Assembly: GCA_029008095.1 (NCBI GenBank)
Contig: JAQXJB010000052.1
Location: 124,001 to 188,000, forward strand
Direction: 5' to 3'
Length of the DNA stretch: 64,000 nt
Source: Clostridiales bacterium
GTDB taxonomy: Bacteria > Bacillota > Clostridia > Oscillospirales > Oscillospiraceae
A program made the translations under genes and the position numbers. The notes under the pieces are model-generated. The model was not told the origin of the DNA. It ran no database searches and saw only the letters and a program-made list of their open reading frames with translations. Below, piece after piece: positions 1 to 9,269 of the stretch (position 1 is the stretch's first letter; every line of letters begins with the position of its first letter).

Positions 1-142
1 CAAAGGAGCCCTTAAGGATTCCTATAAATACCGGGTTTTTATCCTTGTAATCAGCGGCTATTTTGTCCGCAAGCTCCTGCACCTTGGCTTCGAGCTCCGC
101 CTCAGATACAAGGACTCTCTCAATGTCGTTCAGCATATTCAT
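1..142 (-). CDS. hpt: Hypoxanthine phosphoribosyltransferase, N-terminal fragment (cut by window edge)
   Basis: Only the first 47 codons are in the window. The translation begins MNMLNDIERVLVSEAELEAK and continues to PVFIGILKGSF, the usual N-terminus of bacterial hypoxanthine(-guanine) phosphoribosyltransferases, which convert hypoxanthine/guanine and PRPP to IMP/GMP in the cytoplasm. A GGGAGG ribosome-binding site precedes the ATG at 142. A second ATG at 136 is an alternative start. It lies 22 nt downstream of tilS in the same direction; tilS-hpt linkage is common in Firmicutes. The PRPP-binding motif lies outside the window, so the call rests on the N-terminus and the context. Confidence 0.85.
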   Translation of the reverse strand, partial: MNMLNDIERVLVSEAELEAKVQELADKIAADYKDKNPVFIGILKGSF

Positions 143-164
143 AATCCCTCCCTGCGTTCCGTCA

Positions 165-1511
165 TCAAAGCTTTTTCACGGCGATGACGCAGTCCGCCTC
201 TTTTTTGGCCGCATATTCACAGGACTGTCCCAGAGATATGACGGCTAATACTTTTTTTTCATCGGCAATTACCGGGATGCTCCCGCGCCGGCTTGCCGGT
301 ATTTTCTTTTCGATAAACAGCTTTTTCAGCGTCTTACCGCCCTGCCTGCGGTTCAGGCATATCCTGTCTCCCGCCCGACGAGGTCTAACGCTTATATTAC
401 CACATAAGTCGCTCTTTTTGAAGAAAAAATTCTCATCGTGTGCAATTTTTCCTTTGCTGTTCGGGCCGAAGTATATTTTCACTCCCGCTTCGGGGAGCAC
501 GGTCCATTCGTCCCATCTCAAAAAAGCTTCCGTAAATTCTTTTGCTGCGTTATCAGAGCTTGAGAAAACAAGGCTGTCATATTCCCTGCTCACATGAACA
601 TTTCCCGGGAGCCGGGTCTGCGCCGAAGGATCAGCCGACTTTGCCAGCTCCAACACCGCCTGAACATGGACATGACCCGGAGCACAGCCAAGCCTTCCGG
701 CGGCACTGCGCACTGCCCGGGCGGCAAGGGGATATTCGGCGGCGGTAAGCGCCGCTGCATTCAGCGTCACCCTTCCCTGCTCATCCAGTTCGATTGGCAC
801 AGCGTTCTCCGAAAGACTTTCCAGCAGACTTTCATCGGTGCGAAGAAGCTCTGATGCTTCCAGAGCGGCGGCCGAAAAATTGGGATTTATACTTTTCAGT
901 ACCGGCAGAACGTCATGGCGCAGCCGGTTGCGGGTATAGGTATTCTCCGCGTTTGTGGAGTCCTCCACATGGGGCAGCGAATTTGCATTCAGGTAGGCTA
1001 TTATATCATCGCGGCTCATACAGAGCAGAGGTCTTATATAAATGTCCCGAACCGGGGGTATGCCGCAAAGACCTTTCAAGCCCGCTCCGCGAGCCAAATT
1101 CATAAGCACGGTCTCGGCATTATCATCAGCGTTGTGAGCCGTAGCAACACGGCTGCCGGGGAGCTTGGCGGCAACAGTATCGAAGAATTCATAACGAAGC
1201 ATCCTCGCCGCTTCCTCCGTGCCGAGGCCGTTTCTTTCGGCATAGCCTTTCACATCTCCGGACGAAACAAACAGCTCCACGCCCATATCACGGCAAATCT
1301 CGCGGACAAAGCGCTCGTCCCTGTCGGATTCCTCGCCACGCAGGCAATGATTGAAATGGGCCGCGTAAACGCTTAGCTCACGCCGAGCCGCCAAAGCCTT
1401 AATAATATGGAGCAGGCATACGGAATCAGCGCCGCCGGAAACGGCGCATATTATCGCCGAGCCCCGGGGCAGCATATCATACTTATCAGCAAATTCCGTT
1501 ACCAGCTTCAA
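165..1511 (-). CDS. tilS: tRNA(Ile)-lysidine synthase TilS
   Basis: 448 aa. This cytoplasmic enzyme attaches lysine to C34 of the CAU-anticodon tRNA-Ile using ATP, changing its specificity from AUG to AUA. The N-terminal PP-loop motif SGGADS is at about residues 25-30, followed by family blocks AAHFNHCLRGEESDRDE and ATAHNADDNAETVLMNLARG. The C-terminal TilS domain (ISVRPRRAGDRI, then LKKLFIEKKIP) is complete, and the length is normal for the long form. The start is 3 nt from the dnaB stop, so both are probably co-transcribed, with hpt next. Confidence 0.95.
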   Translation of the reverse strand: MKLVTEFADKYDMLPRGSAIICAVSGGADSVCLLHIIKALAARRELSVYAAHFNHCLRGEESDRDERFVREICRDMGVELFVSSGDVKGYAERNGLGTEEAARMLRYEFFDTVAAKLPGSRVATAHNADDNAETVLMNLARGAGLKGLCGIPPVRDIYIRPLLCMSRDDIIAYLNANSLPHVEDSTNAENTYTRNRLRHDVLPVLKSINPNFSAAALEASELLRTDESLLESLSENAVPIELDEQGRVTLNAAALTAAEYPLAARAVRSAAGRLGCAPGHVHVQAVLELAKSADPSAQTRLPGNVHVSREYDSLVFSSSDNAAKEFTEAFLRWDEWTVLPEAGVKIYFGPNSKGKIAHDENFFFKKSDLCGNISVRPRRAGDRICLNRRQGGKTLKKLFIEKKIPASRRGSIPVIADEKKVLAVISLGQSCEYAAKKEADCVIAVKKL

Positions 1512-1514
1512 TGT

Positions 1515-2849
1515 TTACTCCTCTTTGTGTATCTTATCCACGGATGCGTAGGTGGTATATTCGGGCAGCCACTGCAGCTCGATCGTGCCGGTGTTGCCGT
1601 GGCGGTTTTTCATTACTATGCACTCTGCAAGGTTATGGTTTTCGGACTCCCGCTGAAAATAATCCTCCCGGTAAAGACCGAGAACAATGTCCGCGTCCTG
1701 CTCGAGGGAGCCGGATTCACGAAGGTCGGAAAGCATGGGACGCTTGTCGCCTCTCTGGACATTGGCTCGCGACAACTGGGAGAGACAGATAACGGGTACG
1801 TTCAGCTCCTTGGCCATTATCTTCAGCATACGGGAAATATCGCTGACGGCCTGCTGTCTGTTCTCATTAGCATCGCCGGAGGCGCTGCTCATAAGCTGGA
1901 GGTAGTCAATGATAACCAGTCCGAGATTATCCACCCGGCGGCACTGCGCATTCATATCGGAAACCGTGAGCATGGAATTGTCGTCTATCATTATACCCGT
2001 TTTGCTTATAGCGGTAGCCGCGGCGACGATTTTTTTCCAATCCTCGGGAGAAAGTCTGCCCGTGAGCAGCTTCTTGCTGTCAACAAAGGCCTCGCTGGAG
2101 AGCAGACGCATGGCAAGCTGCTCCTTGGACATTTCCAAAGAGAAGATAGCCACCTTTACATCATTGTTCTTCGCAACGCTCAGACCGATATTCAGCGCTA
2201 TACTCGTCTTTCCCATACCCGGTCTGGAAGCAAGAAGGATAAGATCGGATTTATTCAGGCCCATGATAACGCTGTCCAGATCCGGAAGGCCGGTGGACAG
2301 GCCGGGTATCTCTCCGCCGGACTTCGCCAGTTCGCCGAGATGCTTGTATACTCCGCCGATTATGGCAGAAACCGGCTCGAGGCCTCCGGCAGCCTTACCT
2401 TGTCTCAGGGCATATATTCTGCGCTCGGCGGCTTCCAGAACATCATCCGCGCTGCCGGTACCGGAGGACACCATTCCCCCGATATCCGACGCCACCTCCG
2501 CGATGCCGCGCAGCATTGCCTTATCCTTTACGATGGCGGCATAGCGCATGACGTTGGAGGCTGTGGGCGTTATGTTCATCAGCTCCGCCAGATAGTTGGG
2601 ACTCGTGTCCTTATACACGCCGCTAAGGCGCATCTGGTCCAGGAGCGTGACCGGGTCTATGGGCTGGGAGTAGTTAAACATGGAGGACACTACCTCAAAT
2701 ATCTCCCGGTTCACCGTCAGATAGAAATCCGAAGGCTTCAGATATCCCATGACCTCAGGCACACACCTTGAGTCTATGAGTATGGAGCCGAGCACAGCCT
2801 GTTCCGCTTCGGCGCTGTGGGGCATTTGCTTTATGAGCAGCTCATCCAA
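1515..2849 (-). CDS. dnaB: Replicative DNA helicase DnaB
   Basis: 444 aa, the usual length. This is the hexameric 5'-3' helicase of the replication fork. The N-terminal primase-interaction domain (PHSAEAEQAVLGSILID) leads into a RecA-type ATPase with Walker A ASRPGMGKTS, the IFSLEMSKEQLAMRLL block, Walker B VIIDYLQLM, and the DnaB signature DLRESGSLEQDADIV. It lies 49 nt after rplI and 3 nt before tilS. The gdpP-rplI-dnaB order matches B. subtilis yybT-rplI-dnaC. Confidence 0.97.
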   Translation of the reverse strand: MDELLIKQMPHSAEAEQAVLGSILIDSRCVPEVMGYLKPSDFYLTVNREIFEVVSSMFNYSQPIDPVTLLDQMRLSGVYKDTSPNYLAELMNITPTASNVMRYAAIVKDKAMLRGIAEVASDIGGMVSSGTGSADDVLEAAERRIYALRQGKAAGGLEPVSAIIGGVYKHLGELAKSGGEIPGLSTGLPDLDSVIMGLNKSDLILLASRPGMGKTSIALNIGLSVAKNNDVKVAIFSLEMSKEQLAMRLLSSEAFVDSKKLLTGRLSPEDWKKIVAAATAISKTGIMIDDNSMLTVSDMNAQCRRVDNLGLVIIDYLQLMSSASGDANENRQQAVSDISRMLKIMAKELNVPVICLSQLSRANVQRGDKRPMLSDLRESGSLEQDADIVLGLYREDYFQRESENHNLAECIVMKNRHGNTGTIELQWLPEYTTYASVDKIHKEE

Positions 2850-2898
2850 TTCGCTTCACTTCCCCGTGGAAAAGTATTTTGCCGGTTTTCTTCAGGCG

Positions 2899-3345
2899 TC
2901 AGGCCTCTACCACCATTACCTTCAGGGAGGTGCTGATCTCATGGCCCAGCTTTACCTTGACCTCGAAGGAGCCATAGGTCTTGATGGGCTCGGCCTGGAT
3001 TATCTTATTCTTTTCTATCTCGATGTTATACTGTGCCGCAAGGGCGTCGGATATCTCCTTGGAGGTAACGGCGCCGAAGAGCTTGCCGTTGCTGCCGGCC
3101 TTGGCGCTGATCTTAACAGTGCAGTTCTTGAGCTTATCCGCATTTTCCCTGGCTTCCGCCTTCTCCTTGGCTATCTGAGCCTGCTTTGCCTTTTCCTGAA
3201 GCTTCATGGTGTTGATATTATCTGCGGTAGCCTCTACCGCGAGCTTTCTGGGGAAGAGAAAATTGCGGGCGTAGCCGTCGGAAACTTCCTTGAGTTCGCC
3301 CTTCTTGCCCTGTCCTTTTACATCCTGCTGAAGAATAACTTTCAT
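2899..3345 (-). CDS. rplI: 50S ribosomal protein L9
   Basis: 148 aa, binds 23S rRNA. The N-terminus [20 protein letters not shown] and the signature block [18 protein letters not shown] are diagnostic. The frame stays open 22 codons further upstream into the gdpP tail, but the ATG at 3345 is preferred. It is preceded by AAAGGA at good spacing and gives the standard L9 N-terminus. It follows gdpP by 31 nt. Confidence 0.97.
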   Translation of the reverse strand: MKVILQQDVKGQGKKGELKEVSDGYARNFLFPRKLAVEATADNINTMKLQEKAKQAQIAKEKAEARENADKLKNCTVKISAKAGSNGKLFGAVTSKEISDALAAQYNIEIEKNKIIQAEPIKTYGSFEVKVKLGHEISTSLKVMVVEA

Positions 3346-3376
3346 TTTCTTTCGTCCTTTCAAGGTATTTATCGTT

Positions 3377-5398
3377 TTATTCGCTTTCCTTCCGCGCCTC
3401 TTCTTCGGCAAAGAAGGATTCTATGGCGCTGAGCAGCTCCGCCAGCACCTCCTGAGTTGTCTTATTCTTTATCTGAGCGCCGGCCATGGAACGGTTTCCA
3501 CCGCCGCCCAGCTTTTCAAGCACAAATTGGACATTTACATCACTGATGGAGCGGGCGGAAATATTCACGTTTCCGCTCTCGTTATATATAACGAAGGAGG
3601 TATTGATACCGCTGATATTCAGCAGTTCATCCGCCGCCTGAGCAGCGATTATGCGGTCCTCCTGGGTCTCCATGACGGCAATGGCAATACCATCCCGGTA
3701 TATTTTTGCGTTTCTGATAATGGAATACTTTGCCACCGCGCTTGAAAGGTCGCTCTGGAAAAGCCGCTTGACCTCTGTAGTATCAGAGCCGGCCTTGCGA
3801 AGGAAGGCGGCAGCCTCGAAGGTTCGGCTTCCTGTGCGCATCGTGAAGTTTTTCGTATCGAGGACTATGCCCGCCAGAATGGCCTCAGCCTCAACCTTGA
3901 GCAGGTCTGCCGGCTCAATGAGATACTGCAGCAGCTCTGTCGCCAGCTCGCTGGCAGATGAAGCGTAAGGCTCATGGAAATTGAGGGCGGCATTTGAAAT
4001 ATATTCCGCCGCTCTGCGGTGATGATCCACAACGGCAATACGGTTGCAGGAAACGAGCAGATCTCCCGCCTCCACCTGATCCGGACGGTTGGTGTCGACG
4101 ACCACGAGCAGAGTCTTGCCGTCAGCTATGAGCATGGCATCATCCTCGCTTATGAAGGTATGCTCATATTCGGGCAGCTTCATCAGCTTTTTAAGAATCT
4201 GCTTGGATACGTTGGTATCCTTATCAATGACCATATATGCTGCCTTTCCCTTTTTTCGGGCAATGCAGCAGATACCGACAGCGGCGCCTACGCAGTCCAG
4301 GTCGGCCCGCTTATGTCCGGTGATGATGATGTTGGATGCGTCCGCGATAAGCTCGCCAAGAGCAGTTGCCATAACGCGGGACTTGACCTTTGTGCGCTTC
4401 TCCACAGCCAGTGAGTGTCCGCCGTAGAATTCAAAATTATTGTTATTTTTGATAACGGCCTGGTCTCCGCCGCGGGAGAGAGCCATATCTATGCCCAGCA
4501 GAGCATTCTGAAAGCCTTCCTCAAGGTTGGGCGCTCCCCTGCCGATGCCTATGCTCATTGTGGCGGGGATTCCCCCCGGACCGTTTATCTCGCGGACTCT
4601 GTCCAGCACGGCGAATTTATCGGCCAATATCTTCGGCATAAAGGCTTCCTCAAAGATGAAGATATATCTGTCGCGGTCGTATCTTGAAAGATATCCCTTG
4701 GCCTCGCTGCCCCATGCCATGACAACAGAATCGACCGCCGCCAGCACTGCGGACTTAGCCGTTTCCGTAACATTCTTGAAAAGCTCGTCATAATTATCCA
4801 GCATCATTACAGCCACGACGAGGCGGGAATCCTTATATTTCCGCTCCAGCTCCATCTGCTCGGTAACATCCAGCCAATAAAGGATGCCCCAATAGACGCT
4901 GGAGCCGTCTTTCTCGTCCATTTTGACGGCGCTGCCGCAGACGTTGTATGTGCGCTCGCCTATCCTGATGTAGTCAGGTGAGCTGTGCTTTCCGTCCAGC
5001 AGCCAGCGGTATTTGAAGCCCGGTACCATCTCTTCGATGCTTATCTCGAAGAAATGCTCTCTGCTGCCGGTTATATTCAGAAAACCCTCATTGCTCCAGA
5101 GCACATGACCGTTATTGATATTAAATATCACCATTGGGAACGGCATATCCATCAGCATACCTTTGGATGCGCCGTCAAGGTTATACGCCGCGGCTTCAAT
5201 ATAGTTGATAACCTGATTTTTTCTTCTTCTTTCGGAGATCCAGGAATACAGCGCCAGCAGCGCTACCGCTGCCGTCTCACCAATGGCCAGAGCATATTGC
5301 TTTGTAAAGAGGGCTACAAAAGCAAAGACTACCAGGAACGCAAAATACATCCTCATAGACGGTCTAAACAGCCGATATATGTCTTTACGTCTCTTCAA
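3377..5398 (-). CDS. gdpP: Cyclic-di-AMP phosphodiesterase GdpP
   Basis: 673 aa from a TTG start. It probably hydrolyses c-di-AMP to pApA at the membrane. Order: two N-terminal membrane helices (about residues 16-55), a PAS-like domain ([19 protein letters not shown]), a degenerate GGDEF domain ([12 protein letters not shown] ... [10 protein letters not shown]), then DHH and DHHA1 domains. Catalytic motifs visible are GHKRADLD (H362, D366, D368), VVDTNRPD and [11 protein letters not shown] at 5398 is chosen because AGGAGG ends 8 nt before it; the in-frame GTG upstream overlaps that Shine-Dalgarno. One oddity: the DHHA1 glycine motif reads [13 protein letters not shown], with Asn where GdpP proteins usually have His. 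Confidence 0.93.
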   Translation of the reverse strand: MKRRKDIYRLFRPSMRMYFAFLVVFAFVALFTKQYALAIGETAAVALLALYSWISERRRKNQVINYIEAAAYNLDGASKGMLMDMPFPMVIFNINNGHVLWSNEGFLNITGSREHFFEISIEEMVPGFKYRWLLDGKHSSPDYIRIGERTYNVCGSAVKMDEKDGSSVYWGILYWLDVTEQMELERKYKDSRLVVAVMMLDNYDELFKNVTETAKSAVLAAVDSVVMAWGSEAKGYLSRYDRDRYIFIFEEAFMPKILADKFAVLDRVREINGPGGIPATMSIGIGRGAPNLEEGFQNALLGIDMALSRGGDQAVIKNNNNFEFYGGHSLAVEKRTKVKSRVMATALGELIADASNIIITGHKRADLDCVGAAVGICCIARKKGKAAYMVIDKDTNVSKQILKKLMKLPEYEHTFISEDDAMLIADGKTLLVVVDTNRPDQVEAGDLLVSCNRIAVVDHHRRAAEYISNAALNFHEPYASSASELATELLQYLIEPADLLKVEAEAILAGIVLDTKNFTMRTGSRTFEAAAFLRKAGSDTTEVKRLFQSDLSSAVAKYSIIRNAKIYRDGIAIAVMETQEDRIIAAQAADELLNISGINTSFVIYNESGNVNISARSISDVNVQFVLEKLGGGGNRSMAGAQIKNKTTQEVLAELLSAIESFFAEEEARKESE

Positions 5399-5436
5399 CG
5401 CGCACACCTCCTGTTGCCTTAAATCATAGATAAATA

Positions 5437-5465
5437 AGTTTATCAAATAATTCAGGATTTCTCAA
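5437..5465 (-). promoter_or_regulatory. Putative sigma-A promoter of gdpP operon
   Basis: TTGAGA, 17 nt, TAAACT on the minus strand, about 40 nt upstream of the gdpP TTG start, in the divergent gap to the symporter gene. The -10 sequence TAAACT recurs in the ylxM promoter of this window. Confidence 0.6.
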
Positions 5466-5553
5466 CTGTTTTTGCAAATTTTTATTCTCTTATCATAAAA
5501 AACTGCCGTAAAAAATATCTATTGGACAAAGGTATTTTAGGGAGGCCTTCTTT

Positions 5554-6810
5554 ATGGAGAACAAAAATCAATGGGGCTCGTCGTTCGGTTTCATTATGGC
5601 GTCAATAGGCGCAGCTCTCGGCCTGGGAAACATATGGGGCTTTCCCTATAAGATGGGAGAAAGCGGCTGCTTCGCTTTTCTGCTGTTTTATCTCATATTT
5701 GTTCTCATCACAGGCTTCCCCGTAATGCTGGCTGAATTTGCCATTGGGCGTAAGGGCGGAGCCTCGGCCCCCGAGGCTTACGGAAAATACGGAAAGTTCT
5801 ACCGCTGGGCGGGGATCGCCTCCATATGCGCCTGTATGCTTATTCTTTCATATTATTGCTTCTTCGGAGGCATGCTGTTTCAGGCAATATTTGAGCTTCT
5901 TGGCTTAAGTGTTGGCGTCCACGCATTCTGGAGTCTGGTATTCATCGTCGTCTCATCGGTGATAGTGTTAATGGGCGTGCAGCGTGGTATCGAGAATTTC
6001 TCAAAGGTAGTCATCCCCCTATTGATGCTGATGCTGCTGTTCATCGTGTTCCACACCCTGTCCTCTCCTGAAGCAAGGCAGGAACTGGCGCGGCTTATGA
6101 CGCCCAGAAAGGAAGACCTGAATATCCGCAGCGCCTCCTCGGCTCTGGCTCAGGTATTTTTCTCCATGTCGCTCGGGCAGGGCTGCATGCTGGTATGCGG
6201 AGCGTATCAGCAGCGGGGCGGCAGTCTTTTTTCCCAGTCCTGGCTCATCCCTTTTTTTGACACGCTTTCCGCCGTACTCGCCGCCATCGCGATACTGCCC
6301 GCGGCTGCGGTGAAGGGCATAGACCCCGGCTCGGGTCCCTCTCTTCTGTTCGACGCCGTTCCAAAAATATTCGGCAGCAGCCGGTACGGCACACTGCTGA
6401 CGTTTGTATTCTTCCTGCTTGTGCTGCTGGCGGCTATCACCTCTGTTATCTCAATGATAGAGACCCCCGCCGCCGCGCTCCGCTCCCTGGCAAAAACGAA
6501 GCGCTCCACCTCTGTGGCGCTGGTATCTGCGGCCGCGTTTCTTCTGGGATTGCCCATAGCGCTGAGCTACGGGCATGATTTCAGTTGGCTGAATGTATAT
6601 GAATTCGTAGCCGAATATCTGCTTATCATATTTGTTTCCGTGGCAAGCTGCGCGGCAGTGGTCTACGTCGGACGCAGGGAGGCAATACGCAGCGTATTTG
6701 GCCGGGACTGCCTTATGGGACGGCTGTGGCTGTTCATTCTGAAATATATCACGCCCATCCTGCTGCTGTTTGTTATATTCACATTCATATTTTCTATTTT
6801 GGCCGCTTAA
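5554..6810 (+). CDS. Sodium-dependent transporter, NSS/SNF family
   Basis: 418 aa polytopic membrane protein. The N-terminus holds the signature of neurotransmitter:sodium symporters: SFGFIMASIGAALGLGNIWG followed by FPYKMGESGCFAFL. The unwound helix 1 of this family binds Na+ and substrate, and TGFPVMLAEFAIGR follows. Bacterial members take up amino acids (LeuT, MhsT). Several further hydrophobic segments continue to the C-terminus. It is shorter than LeuT (about 510 aa), in the range of 11-helix members. The substrate cannot be read. It is divergent from gdpP, with GGGAGG before the ATG. It carries no regulator of its own. Confidence 0.88.
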   Translation: MENKNQWGSSFGFIMASIGAALGLGNIWGFPYKMGESGCFAFLLFYLIFVLITGFPVMLAEFAIGRKGGASAPEAYGKYGKFYRWAGIASICACMLILSYYCFFGGMLFQAIFELLGLSVGVHAFWSLVFIVVSSVIVLMGVQRGIENFSKVVIPLLMLMLLFIVFHTLSSPEARQELARLMTPRKEDLNIRSASSALAQVFFSMSLGQGCMLVCGAYQQRGGSLFSQSWLIPFFDTLSAVLAAIAILPAAAVKGIDPGSGPSLLFDAVPKIFGSSRYGTLLTFVFFLLVLLAAITSVISMIETPAAALRSLAKTKRSTSVALVSAAAFLLGLPIALSYGHDFSWLNVYEFVAEYLLIIFVSVASCAAVVYVGRREAIRSVFGRDCLMGRLWLFILKYITPILLLFVIFTFIFSILAA

Positions 6811-6836
6811 TTGCTTGCTTAAATCCGACAAAATAA

Positions 6837-6865
6837 TTGACAAAAGTCGCACTAACCTATATAAT
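6837..6865 (+). promoter_or_regulatory. Exact-consensus sigma-A promoter of the URO-D family gene
   Basis: TTGACA (6837-6842), 17-nt spacer, TATAAT (6860-6865): a perfect match to the sigma-A consensus in both hexamers and spacing. The surrounding A/T-rich region leads into a roughly 60-nt leader and the AAGGAGG ribosome-binding site of the next gene. It is the strongest promoter-like sequence seen in the window. Confidence 0.88.
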
Positions 6866-6929
6866 TATTTGGGTTTTGTATAATACTAAACTTTATTTTT
6901 ACATAATCATATACCAAGGAGGAACAACA

Positions 6930-8057
6930 ATGTCTATCCCCGCTTTTGATCCCAAAGAGCTGGAATATGTTGAGGTGCCCGGTTTTGGCGGTATGCCCAT
7001 GAAGACCTTCAACTATCCCCTCAACAAGCATGACCACGGTGTCGCAATGTTCAGCCGTAAGCCCTGGTGGCAGGGAATGCAGGCTATGGATGCCCAGATC
7101 TTCACCCCCAGAATCATTCCCGACAACGTTGCCCGCGCTTTCGTTTTCGAGAATTCCAAGTTTGACGCCAATACTGAGGGCGGCGGCCCTGACATGTTCG
7201 GCGTTGAGTGGGAGTATGTTCCCACCGTCGGCGGTTCTATGGTTCGCCCCGGCGTTCCCTTCCTGGAGGACATCTCCGAGTGGCGCGAAAAGGTCGTATG
7301 GCCTGACATCGATTCCTGGGATTGGGAAGGCTCCGGCAAGCTGAATAACGGCACCTTCCTCAAGCCTGAGAACTTCAACCAGATCTGGTTCCAGACCGGT
7401 TTCTTTGAGAGACTCATCGCTCTCATGGAGTTTGAGGGTGCCGCTATGGCTCTTATGGACGAGGATGCTCAGGAGGATGTTCACGCTTTCTTTGATAAGC
7501 TGACCGACCTCTACATCAGAATCTTCGGCAAGATCATTGAGACTTATCCCAATGTCAACGCTGTATTCTTCCACGATGACTGGGGTTCTCAGAGAGCTCC
7601 CTTCTTCTCTCCCGCTCTTGCTGAGGAAATGATCGTTCCCTATATGCGCAGACTCACCGACTTCCTCCACTCCAAGGGCATCTTCTGCGAGCTGCACTCC
7701 TGCGGCTGCAACGCTCTTCAGGTACCCAACTACATTAAAGCCGGTTGGGACGCATGGGCTCCCCAGCTCATGAATGACTGCTATGACCTCTACGACAAGT
7801 ACGGCGACAAGCTGCTCATTGCTACTTTCCCCCAGAACATCCCCGAGGAGATCATGGCTCTTCCCACCACCGAGGAGCAGGGCAAGGCTTTTGCTGCTCT
7901 GCCCGAAGAGGAGCAGCGCCGCATCGCCCGCGAGTACGTTGACCGCGTCTGCCAGCCCGGCAAGCCCAGCTTCTACAATTACTATGCTTCTCATTGGCTC
8001 ACTCCCGCTTTCCGCGAGGAGATGTACAAGCAGTCCAGAATTAACTACAGCAAGTAA
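6930..8057 (+). CDS. Uroporphyrinogen decarboxylase (URO-D) superfamily protein, possible corrinoid-type methyltransferase
   Basis: 375 aa, cytoplasmic. The fold family is suggested by VFFHDDWGSQRAPFFSPALA and GIFCELHSCGCN. MtaA/MtbA-type methyl-corrinoid methyltransferases of this superfamily bind Zn through His-x-Cys plus a distant Cys. Here H256, C258 and C341 would fit, so a zinc methyltransferase is more likely than a haem decarboxylase; the substrate is unknown. The start at 6930 has AAGGAGG 7 nt upstream; the open frame upstream of it is promoter DNA. The gene stands alone between a perfect promoter and a strong terminator. Its codons (GCT, GTT, CCC, AAG) resemble the ribosomal-protein genes here and differ from its neighbours, suggesting very high expression. 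No corrinoid protein gene is nearby. Confidence 0.75.
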   Translation: MSIPAFDPKELEYVEVPGFGGMPMKTFNYPLNKHDHGVAMFSRKPWWQGMQAMDAQIFTPRIIPDNVARAFVFENSKFDANTEGGGPDMFGVEWEYVPTVGGSMVRPGVPFLEDISEWREKVVWPDIDSWDWEGSGKLNNGTFLKPENFNQIWFQTGFFERLIALMEFEGAAMALMDEDAQEDVHAFFDKLTDLYIRIFGKIIETYPNVNAVFFHDDWGSQRAPFFSPALAEEMIVPYMRRLTDFLHSKGIFCELHSCGCNALQVPNYIKAGWDAWAPQLMNDCYDLYDKYGDKLLIATFPQNIPEEIMALPTTEEQGKAFAALPEEEQRRIAREYVDRVCQPGKPSFYNYYASHWLTPAFREEMYKQSRINYSK

Positions 8058-8070
8058 TGATGTATACAGA

Positions 8071-8105
8071 AAGTCCTGCGAGAACTTCCTCGCAGGACTT
8101 TTTTG
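8071..8105 (+). terminator. Intrinsic terminator of the URO-D family gene
   Basis: AAGTCCTGCGAG / CTCGCAGGACTT stem with a 6-nt loop followed by TTTT, starting 13 nt after the stop codon. It is convergent with azlD and may serve both strands. Confidence 0.9.
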
Positions 8106-8123
8106 TTGTTTTGCGTTTTTCAG

Positions 8124-8438
8124 TCACAGCAGATTTACTATAAACTGCGACACCAGAGCCGCGCCGCAGGCTCCGAGCGCTACCTTGAAGAGGTTGCCGT
8201 CCAGCCATGCTATGATAAGCGCGGCGGCAAAGCCGATGGTGGAGCTTATCACGTTGCCGGTTGCGCTGAGTATCGCCGGGAAGGTCATTACCGCGAGGGT
8301 AACGTAGGGCATATAATAGAGGAAAGAACGGACAAAGCGGTTCTTTATCTCCTTGCGGAAAATGGTCAGGGGCAGCAGGCGGATAAGATAGGTGACGCCC
8401 GCCATGACCAGTATGTAAATATAGACATTATTCTTCAT
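8124..8438 (-). CDS. azlD: Branched-chain amino acid export subunit AzlD
   Basis: 104 aa small membrane protein with about four hydrophobic segments. It matches the AzlD family (YIYILVMAGVTYLIRLLPLT, then YMPYVTLAVMTFPAIL). AzlD works with AzlC as an inner-membrane exporter of branched-chain amino acids or analogues. The ATG overlaps the azlC stop by 4 nt (ATGA), showing translational coupling. Confidence 0.9.
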   Translation of the reverse strand: MKNNVYIYILVMAGVTYLIRLLPLTIFRKEIKNRFVRSFLYYMPYVTLAVMTFPAILSATGNVISSTIGFAAALIIAWLDGNLFKVALGACGAALVSQFIVNLL

Positions 8439-9190
8439 TCTGCCGTCTCCTTACTTTCCGTCTCTTCCTTCACTGGGAAAAGGGCAGCCGCCGCTGCGGA
8501 AATGACCACCGTAAGGATGATGATCCTGAAGCCGGAGGATATGTTCTTTATGATCGGAATAAGGGCAAAGGCCGCGCTGAGAAGCATGGATACAATGACC
8601 ACGCCGGCTATGACCTTGTCCTTGCGGGCGGGCGGAATGATGACGGAGATGAACATACCGTAAAGAGCAATACTCATAGCGCCCGTCACAATGGCAGGCA
8701 GCACTCCCCCGGCGGCAGCGCCGACAAAGGTTCCGAACACCCATCCGGGCGAGGCGATGACCATCATTCCATATGTAAAGAACGGATTCAGCTTTCCCGG
8801 GCGCGAGACCGAGAAAGCAAATATCTCGTCAGTGATATCGAAGGCTATAAGAAAGCGGTGAAAAAACTTTGTACCGCTTGAAATTTTCTGAGACAGTGAG
8901 CAGGACATGAGCAGATAGCGGAGGTTTACTATTATCTCCGTCAATGCCATTTCCCAATATCCCGCTCCTGCGGCGATAATACCCAGTGCGGCAAATTCAC
9001 CCGCTGAGGCGTGGATGGAAAGGGACATCAGCGCGGCCTGTATAGCGCTAAGTCCCGTTTTTTTCGCGGCTATACCCAGGGTAAAGGACACAAAAAAGTA
9101 GCCCAGTCCAACCGGTATACCGTGGTGGATGCCGCTTTTGAATTCCTGTAAGTTTGCTTTTCTTCCGGCGCTTTTGGTCGGTTTCTCCAT
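8435..9190 (-). CDS. azlC: Branched-chain amino acid exporter AzlC family
   Basis: 251 aa polytopic membrane protein. The family blocks GIHHGIPVGLGYFFVSFTLG and SIHASAGEFAALGI, and the AFDITDEIFAFS block, identify AzlC (LIV-E export). The start at 9190 (MEKPTKSAGRK) is preferred to the ATG at 9214 because GGGAG lies 5 nt before it. It is coupled to azlD. It starts about 40 nt after a hairpin that follows the upstream acidic-protein gene, so it may be transcribed by read-through. Confidence 0.9.
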   Translation of the reverse strand: MEKPTKSAGRKANLQEFKSGIHHGIPVGLGYFFVSFTLGIAAKKTGLSAIQAALMSLSIHASAGEFAALGIIAAGAGYWEMALTEIIVNLRYLLMSCSLSQKISSGTKFFHRFLIAFDITDEIFAFSVSRPGKLNPFFTYGMMVIASPGWVFGTFVGAAAGGVLPAIVTGAMSIALYGMFISVIIPPARKDKVIAGVVIVSMLLSAAFALIPIIKNISSGFRIIILTVVISAAAAALFPVKEETESKETAE

Positions 9191-9228
9191 TTGTTCTCCC
9201 ACTTTTCTTACCATTCCAAATCAGCAAA

Positions 9229-9257
9229 GGAAGGGACTGCGCACGCAGTCCCTTTCC
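9229..9257 (-). terminator. Hairpin between acidic coiled-coil gene and azlC
   Basis: Near-perfect inverted repeat (GGGACTGCG / CGCAGTCCC core, CA loop, extended by a few pairs). On the minus strand the tail TTCCTTTG is only weakly U-rich, so it may be a leaky terminator or an RNA-stabilising hairpin. Confidence 0.6.
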
Positions 9258-9269
9258 CTGTTTTTTGAA

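Noticed and set aside
1407..2771. A 454-codon plus-strand frame antisense to tilS/dnaB
   Set aside because: Complete overlap with two certain genes, no ribosome-binding site, composition of an antisense shadow.
6852..7994. A 380-codon minus-strand frame antisense to the URO-D family gene
   Set aside because: The sense gene has a consensus promoter, ribosome-binding site, terminator and recognisable motifs; the antisense frame has none.
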